From Oscillospiraceae bacterium (GTDB lineage Bacteria > Bacillota > Clostridia > Oscillospirales > Ruminococcaceae): DNA of 64,000 nucleotides. Numbering within the stretch: position 1 is the first letter of the stretch; the number at the start of each line of letters is the position of its first letter. The notes beneath the pieces are model-generated. The model was not told where the DNA came from and made no database searches. It saw nothing but the letters and a program-made list of their open reading frames with translations. The position numbers were made by a program, and so were the translations under genes. Below are positions 60,253-64,000 of the stretch, piece after piece. The stretch is from positions 1 to 64,000 of the forward strand of contig JAFXJT010000018.1 of assembly GCA_017532085.1 (NCBI GenBank). The letters are read 5' to 3'.

Positions 60253-63200
60253 TCAGAGCCGAAGTGTAAATGTGCTCTGCTCCTCGTTCCATTGAATGCC
60301 TGCAAACGGATCATCCTCAGGCGTTCCGGGCTGCTCAGTGGTGTCAACAGCGGCGGCTGCTGTTTCGGCAGGCGGCGCAGATGTAGGCTTTTCAGCCGGC
60401 TTTTCAGCCGACTTTTCAGCCGGCTTTGCAGCTTTGGGTGCAGGCGGCTCATCCGGCAGATCCGGAAGATCATCCAGCAGACTGGCACGCATTCTGGCTT
60501 TCCGCTCTTCGGGTGTCTCACGCATACGCTGCTTGCGTTCGCGATCTTCCGGCAAATCCGGGAGATCATCCAGCAGGCTGGCACGCCGACGTGCCTTTGC
60601 CTCCTCGGGAGACAACTCCTTCTTTTCCGCCTTTTCCTTGACTTTTTTCTGCTTTTTAGGCTTTTCTTTTGCCTTGGCAGGCGAAGCGGCTGCCGATTCT
60701 TTTTCCTCAGAAAGCTGCGGTAATTTGGCATCCGGATTGACAGGAACAGACTTCTTACGTGCTTCTTCCAGCTCACGCTTAATACGCTCTGCGTAATTCA
60801 GCTCCTCATCCTCATCAAAGGTGCGATACTTTCTGCCCAAAGCAGGTGCAGCGGGCGTTTCTTCGGCTTGCACTGCTGTGGTATGCTTCTCATCAGCTGG
60901 CGCAGACAGCTCCGGCTCGATTCTGGGCTGCTTTGCCTTCTTTTCTGTGGCCTTAGGCACAGAAACAGGCTCTGCAGCAGCTTTCGCACGAGAAGCGGCT
61001 TTCTCTTTTGCCTGTACCGACGGTTCCTCCATCACAGGTTCCGGTACGGATACAGGTGCAGTATCTGCCTTGACAGGCTTAGGCGCAGGTGCAGGTGCCA
61101 CATCTGCCTCTGCAGACTTTGGCACAGATACCGACACAGCTTGAGGCTTCTTAGCAGCAGCATCCGATGCGGAATGCACCGCTGCAGAAGGCGGTTCTAC
61201 ATGCCAAGGTGCTGCCACCGGTCTCGATGCAGATGGCTCGGCTGTTGTTGTCTGTGCAGCGATCGGCTGAGATGCCGCAGGAGACGATGCACGGAACAAG
61301 AAATCCGGATCCGAATTTGCAGCCGGCGCTCTTTCTGCAACACGCTGCGGGACAGGCGGAGCCTGCCGCTGCTGCTGTTTCGGTTCTTCAAAGGTAGATT
61401 CCAAATTGGGCGTAAGTTTGACAAACTGCATCTGCATATTATGCTGCTTCGCATAACGCTCGGCAAAGGTGCCCTCTTCCGCATGCAGCCGGAAACGAGG
61501 ACAATCGGTAAACGCATTTTCTCCGATCTCTGTCACAGATGCAGGAATCGCAATATCTGTCAAATTGGCGCAATGGCTGAAGGCAGAATGTCCGATTCGG
61601 GTCACGCCTTCGGGAATGATGATTTTCTGGATACCGGAATGATAAAACGCTTCGTTGCTGATTTCCGTCAGCGTAGAAGGAAGCTGTACAGTTTTCAAGG
61701 CACCGCAGCTGCTGAACATGGCATGACCGATTTGTGTAATTCCATCATGGAGCTTTACGGTATGCAATGCGGAACAGCCATGGAACACATATCCCTCTAC
61801 CTTACGAATGGTACCGGGCAATTCGGCATATTCCAACTGTTCGCAATATGAAAATGCGCCATGCTGAATACGGGAAAGCCCATCGGGCAGACGAACCGTG
61901 CGCAGCGGAAGCTGTGCAAATGCAGCCGAACCGATACAACGCACACCAATCGGCACATCCACCTCAGGCTGCGTCGTATTGGCATGCAGCAGGATGTTGG
62001 CACCCACAATCGTAAACGGCTCATTTCTGCGGCTGAGCCAAGGTGTATAGGCGAAAGCATCCACACCGATTTCGGTAACCGTAGAAGGAATTGAAACATC
62101 TGTGAGCACGCCGCAATTTGCAAACGCATTATCACCGATGCTGATGACGCCCTCCGGGATCACCGCATTTCGCAGGCCACCGCGTTCAAAGGCGCGTGGG
62201 CCAATGCGGCGCACACCAATCGGAATGGGACTATATCCATCGGCACGAATCAAAAATCGTCCGACAATATAATGGCCGGCAGTCATGCGGAACAAAGGTG
62301 TATCCGCAAACGCATTGCCGGAAATTTCCAGCACGCTGTCGGGGATATACGCCTCGCAAAGACTGCTGCAATTACGGAAAGCATTCTGCTGAATATACTT
62401 AGGGCCATCGGGAATGACAATGGTACGCATAGAAGAACAACCACAGCATACACCATCACTGATGGATTCCAGACGGGAAGAAAACCGCAGCTCTGTCAGA
62501 GACATACAATCCCGAAGCGCCTCGTTCTCCATAATCTTCAAGGTATCGGGCATATAAAACCGACGCATTGCGGTACAGCCCTGGAATGCGTTTTTCGCAA
62601 CCACTTCAATGCCCTGGGGCAAAATCACCTCCAGCAGCGGACATTCACGGAATGCAAATCGGCCGATCCGACGCAATGTGCTGGGAAGATAAATCCGCTG
62701 GAGACTGCGGCAGCCATTAAAGGCATAGCTGCCGATTTCCACAACACCTTCCGGAATGACAACGGAAACCAATTGTTTATTCTGTTCAAAGGCATGGTTG
62801 CCGATGCGAATAACGCCCTGCGGCACCATAATATCACGCACATTATACTCCTGCGTATATTTGCGGAGCACACCATATTCAATATAAAATGCAGGATTAC
62901 AACCACGCAGCAATGTTGCCTCTTTTTCGGTATAGCACATAATGCCGTGCTCGATGGCAAACTGATGCGCCACGCTGCCGGTGCAGGTTGTGATGGTCTT
63001 GAGATGATGCTCGGTGCCAAAGGCATAGGGATGCAGCTTTGTCACAGAGGGCGGAATGATGACACATTTCAATTCGGAACAATCCGCAAACGCATCCTCA
63101 CAGATCTCAGTAACGGTTTCGGGAATATAAATCTGTGTCAAAGAGGTGCAGCAAGCAAATGCCTCTCTTCCGATGGTGCGCAGACCCGGCGAAAGCTTCA

Positions 63201-63702
63201 CCGAAGTCAACCCCGTGCAGGCATAGAACGCCCTTGTATCGATATGCTGCACACTGGCCGGCACTTCAATCTCCTGCAAACGGGAACAGCCGGAGCAGGT
63301 GCCTCGCGCAATGGTTTCCAACTGAGAAGAAAACGTCAGTTGTTTCAAACCCGTGCAGTTGCAGAATGCCCACATACCAACACTGTCGCAGGTATCGGGA
63401 ATGGCAACAGACGAAAGCACATGGCAGCCATCGAATGCATTGGGGCCAATCTGCCGCAAACCGGGTACCAACTCGATATTCTCCAGCTCAGCACAGAGCG
63501 CAAAGGCTTTTTCGCCAATCGTGAGCACAGAGGAGGACAATGCAACGCCGTTGACTTCGGTCATGGTAAAGGCTTCATCTGCAATCTCGGTTACATTTTT
63601 CGGTATTGAAAGCGTTTCTCCTTTTTTGCGGATACCAAGCCGCTCCAAGGTACCGGCTTCCTCATATTTCAGCAAAACGCCGTTTTTAATTTTAAACCCC
63701 AT
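60253..63702 (-). CDS. Giant LRR_5 (BspA-like) protein without signal peptide, with disordered tail
   Basis: This 1149-residue protein has many leucine-rich repeats of the LRR_5 type over residues about 30-765, with units such as RIGNHAFEQNKQLVSVVIPE (period 23). The rest is a Pro/Ala/Glu/Lys-rich disordered tail. The tail holds two copies of RRASLLDDLPDLPED/RASLLDDLPDLPDEP, spaced about 45 residues apart, and ends in a short acidic/aromatic stretch. There is no signal peptide or membrane helix, so unlike most BspA-type proteins it appears cytoplasmic, or uses a non-Sec route. The ATG follows AGGAGG. It is a single-gene transcript. Its partner is unknown; the repeated LLDDLPDLP motifs look like docking sites. 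Confidence 0.85.
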   Translation of the reverse strand: MGFKIKNGVLLKYEEAGTLERLGIRKKGETLSIPKNVTEIADEAFTMTEVNGVALSSSVLTIGEKAFALCAELENIELVPGLRQIGPNAFDGCHVLSSVAIPDTCDSVGMWAFCNCTGLKQLTFSSQLETIARGTCSGCSRLQEIEVPASVQHIDTRAFYACTGLTSVKLSPGLRTIGREAFACCTSLTQIYIPETVTEICEDAFADCSELKCVIIPPSVTKLHPYAFGTEHHLKTITTCTGSVAHQFAIEHGIMCYTEKEATLLRGCNPAFYIEYGVLRKYTQEYNVRDIMVPQGVIRIGNHAFEQNKQLVSVVIPEGVVEIGSYAFNGCRSLQRIYLPSTLRRIGRFAFRECPLLEVILPQGIEVVAKNAFQGCTAMRRFYMPDTLKIMENEALRDCMSLTELRFSSRLESISDGVCCGCSSMRTIVIPDGPKYIQQNAFRNCSSLCEAYIPDSVLEISGNAFADTPLFRMTAGHYIVGRFLIRADGYSPIPIGVRRIGPRAFERGGLRNAVIPEGVISIGDNAFANCGVLTDVSIPSTVTEIGVDAFAYTPWLSRRNEPFTIVGANILLHANTTQPEVDVPIGVRCIGSAAFAQLPLRTVRLPDGLSRIQHGAFSYCEQLEYAELPGTIRKVEGYVFHGCSALHTVKLHDGITQIGHAMFSSCGALKTVQLPSTLTEISNEAFYHSGIQKIIIPEGVTRIGHSAFSHCANLTDIAIPASVTEIGENAFTDCPRFRLHAEEGTFAERYAKQHNMQMQFVKLTPNLESTFEEPKQQQRQAPPVPQRVAERAPAANSDPDFLFRASSPAASQPIAAQTTTAEPSASRPVAAPWHVEPPSAAVHSASDAAAKKPQAVSVSVPKSAEADVAPAPAPKPVKADTAPVSVPEPVMEEPSVQAKEKAASRAKAAAEPVSVPKATEKKAKQPRIEPELSAPADEKHTTAVQAEETPAAPALGRKYRTFDEDEELNYAERIKRELEEARKKSVPVNPDAKLPQLSEEKESAAASPAKAKEKPKKQKKVKEKAEKKELSPEEAKARRRASLLDDLPDLPEDRERKQRMRETPEERKARMRASLLDDLPDLPDEPPAPKAAKPAEKSAEKPAEKPTSAPPAETAAAAVDTTEQPGTPEDDPFAGIQWNEEQSTFTLRL

Positions 63703-63762
63703 TGTTTGCGCCTCCTGAAAGTTGATCGATTTTGTTTTACAAATTACTCTGCCATCTTAACA

Positions 63763-63791
63763 ATTATAACATACATTTCCATGAAATTCAA
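63763..63791 (-). promoter_or_regulatory. Promoter of the giant LRR_5 gene
   Basis: On the minus strand TTGAAT (63786-63791), 17-base spacer and TATAAT (63763-63768), about 60 bases before the start. Confidence 0.78.
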
Positions 63792-63832
63792 GGGGTTGCA
63801 CCTAGTGCATTCGTAGAATTATCGCTCTCCCT

Positions 63833-63853
63833 TTTGTGCACATTGCACACAAA
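63833..63853. promoter_or_regulatory. Inverted repeat upstream of the LRR_5 promoter
   Basis: TTTGTG and CACAAA separated by a 9-base segment that itself contains a partial palindrome (gcacattgcac). It could be an operator about 45 bases upstream of the -35; no regulator is known. Confidence 0.35.
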
Positions 63854-63903
63854 TAGATTCGCTATAGGAAAAATCATAAACAAGATAGAGGAAAACATCC
63901 ATG

Positions 63904-63940
63904 AAAAAGGCGTCCTCTGTTACAAGAGAACGCCTTTCTT
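63904..63940 (-). terminator. Terminator of the partial gene at the window edge
   Basis: On the minus strand a stem of about 12 bp (aaaggcgttctct/agaggacgccttt, one mismatch) with a T-run follows the stop at 63957 by about 18 bases. Confidence 0.88.
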
Positions 63941-63956
63941 GATACAAAACCGGGAA

Positions 63957-64000
63957 TTACTCAGCCTGAGAGTTATACTCGTTGAGATATGCATCCACAG
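63957..64000 (-). CDS. 3' end of a gene running off the window
   Basis: Only the last 14 codons are present: VDAYLNEYNSQAE then TAA. The stop is followed by a terminator on the same strand, which supports a real gene. Nothing can be said about its function. Confidence 0.6.
   Translation of the reverse strand, partial: VDAYLNEYNSQAE

Overview
The window looks like a chromosomal segment from an anaerobic, low-GC Gram-positive gut or rumen bacterium close to Ruminococcus (Oscillospiraceae). This is inferred from type I dockerins on two secreted proteins (one a GH74 xyloglucanase), the rpmG-secE-nusG-rplK-rplA order, a clostridial 2x[4Fe-4S] ferredoxin, strong AGGAGG ribosome binding sites with frequent GTG/TTG starts, and canonical TTGACA-N17-TATAAT promoters. 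No marker gene fixes the species.

Region by region. (1) 1-10 kb is an accessory block: a uracil/hypoxanthine-type DNA glycosylase, an AT-rich OLD-family ATPase/TOPRIM nuclease, a 5'-truncated type I DNA methylase joined head to head with a decayed tyrosine recombinase, and a 1525-residue secreted protein (BspA-type LRRs, dockerin, calcium repeats, VWA-like region). The large gene is bracketed by two ~100-bp imperfect direct repeats, the second next to tRNA-Val. (2) 10-17 kb carries a polar amino acid ABC importer, an ECF sigma factor with a Thr-rich membrane partner, and a flavoprotein oxidoreductase with a membrane protein. (3) 17-28.7 kb is one long minus-strand operon: a very large solute-binding protein with N-terminal beta-sandwich domains, two MalF/MalG-type permease pairs, an NHL-TPR membrane protein, a YIP1-family protein and a DUF5696 protein, with no ATPase. 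It has a perfect-consensus promoter and is the best candidate for a poorly described system. (4) 28.8-34.8 kb holds ferredoxin, a DUF4352-like lipoprotein, an M23 peptidase-like protein, an SGNH esterase and YchF. (5) 34.8-37.8 kb is the L33-SecE-NusG-L11-L1 block; it stops after L1, without rplJ-rplL, and is followed by tRNA-Lys. (6) 38-41.3 kb holds a YdcF/SanA-type protein, a PadR-DUF1700-DUF4097 operon and tRNA-Arg. (7) 41.5-45.7 kb encodes a three-subunit biotin carboxyl-transfer set like the 12S, 1.3S and 5S parts of transcarboxylase, then MetA with the acetyl-CoA-type residue. (8) 45.8-51 kb contains small membrane proteins, a DUF2975/XRE pair, DUF4173-like and DUF2809-like proteins, an FMN reductase and TatD. 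(9) 51-56 kb holds a 2-hydroxyacyl-CoA dehydratase activase-type protein that appears split into separate genes. (10) 56-64 kb holds the GH74-dockerin xyloglucanase, a FucO-type dehydrogenase, a giant non-secreted LRR_5 protein with a disordered tail, and the 3' end of one more gene.

Together the genes suggest a plant-polysaccharide degrader: secreted dockerin enzymes and surface proteins, multi-permease oligosaccharide uptake, an SGNH deacetylase-type enzyme, lactaldehyde reduction to propanediol, and carboxyl transfer between pyruvate/oxaloacetate and an acyl-CoA. The metabolic links are inference from family membership.
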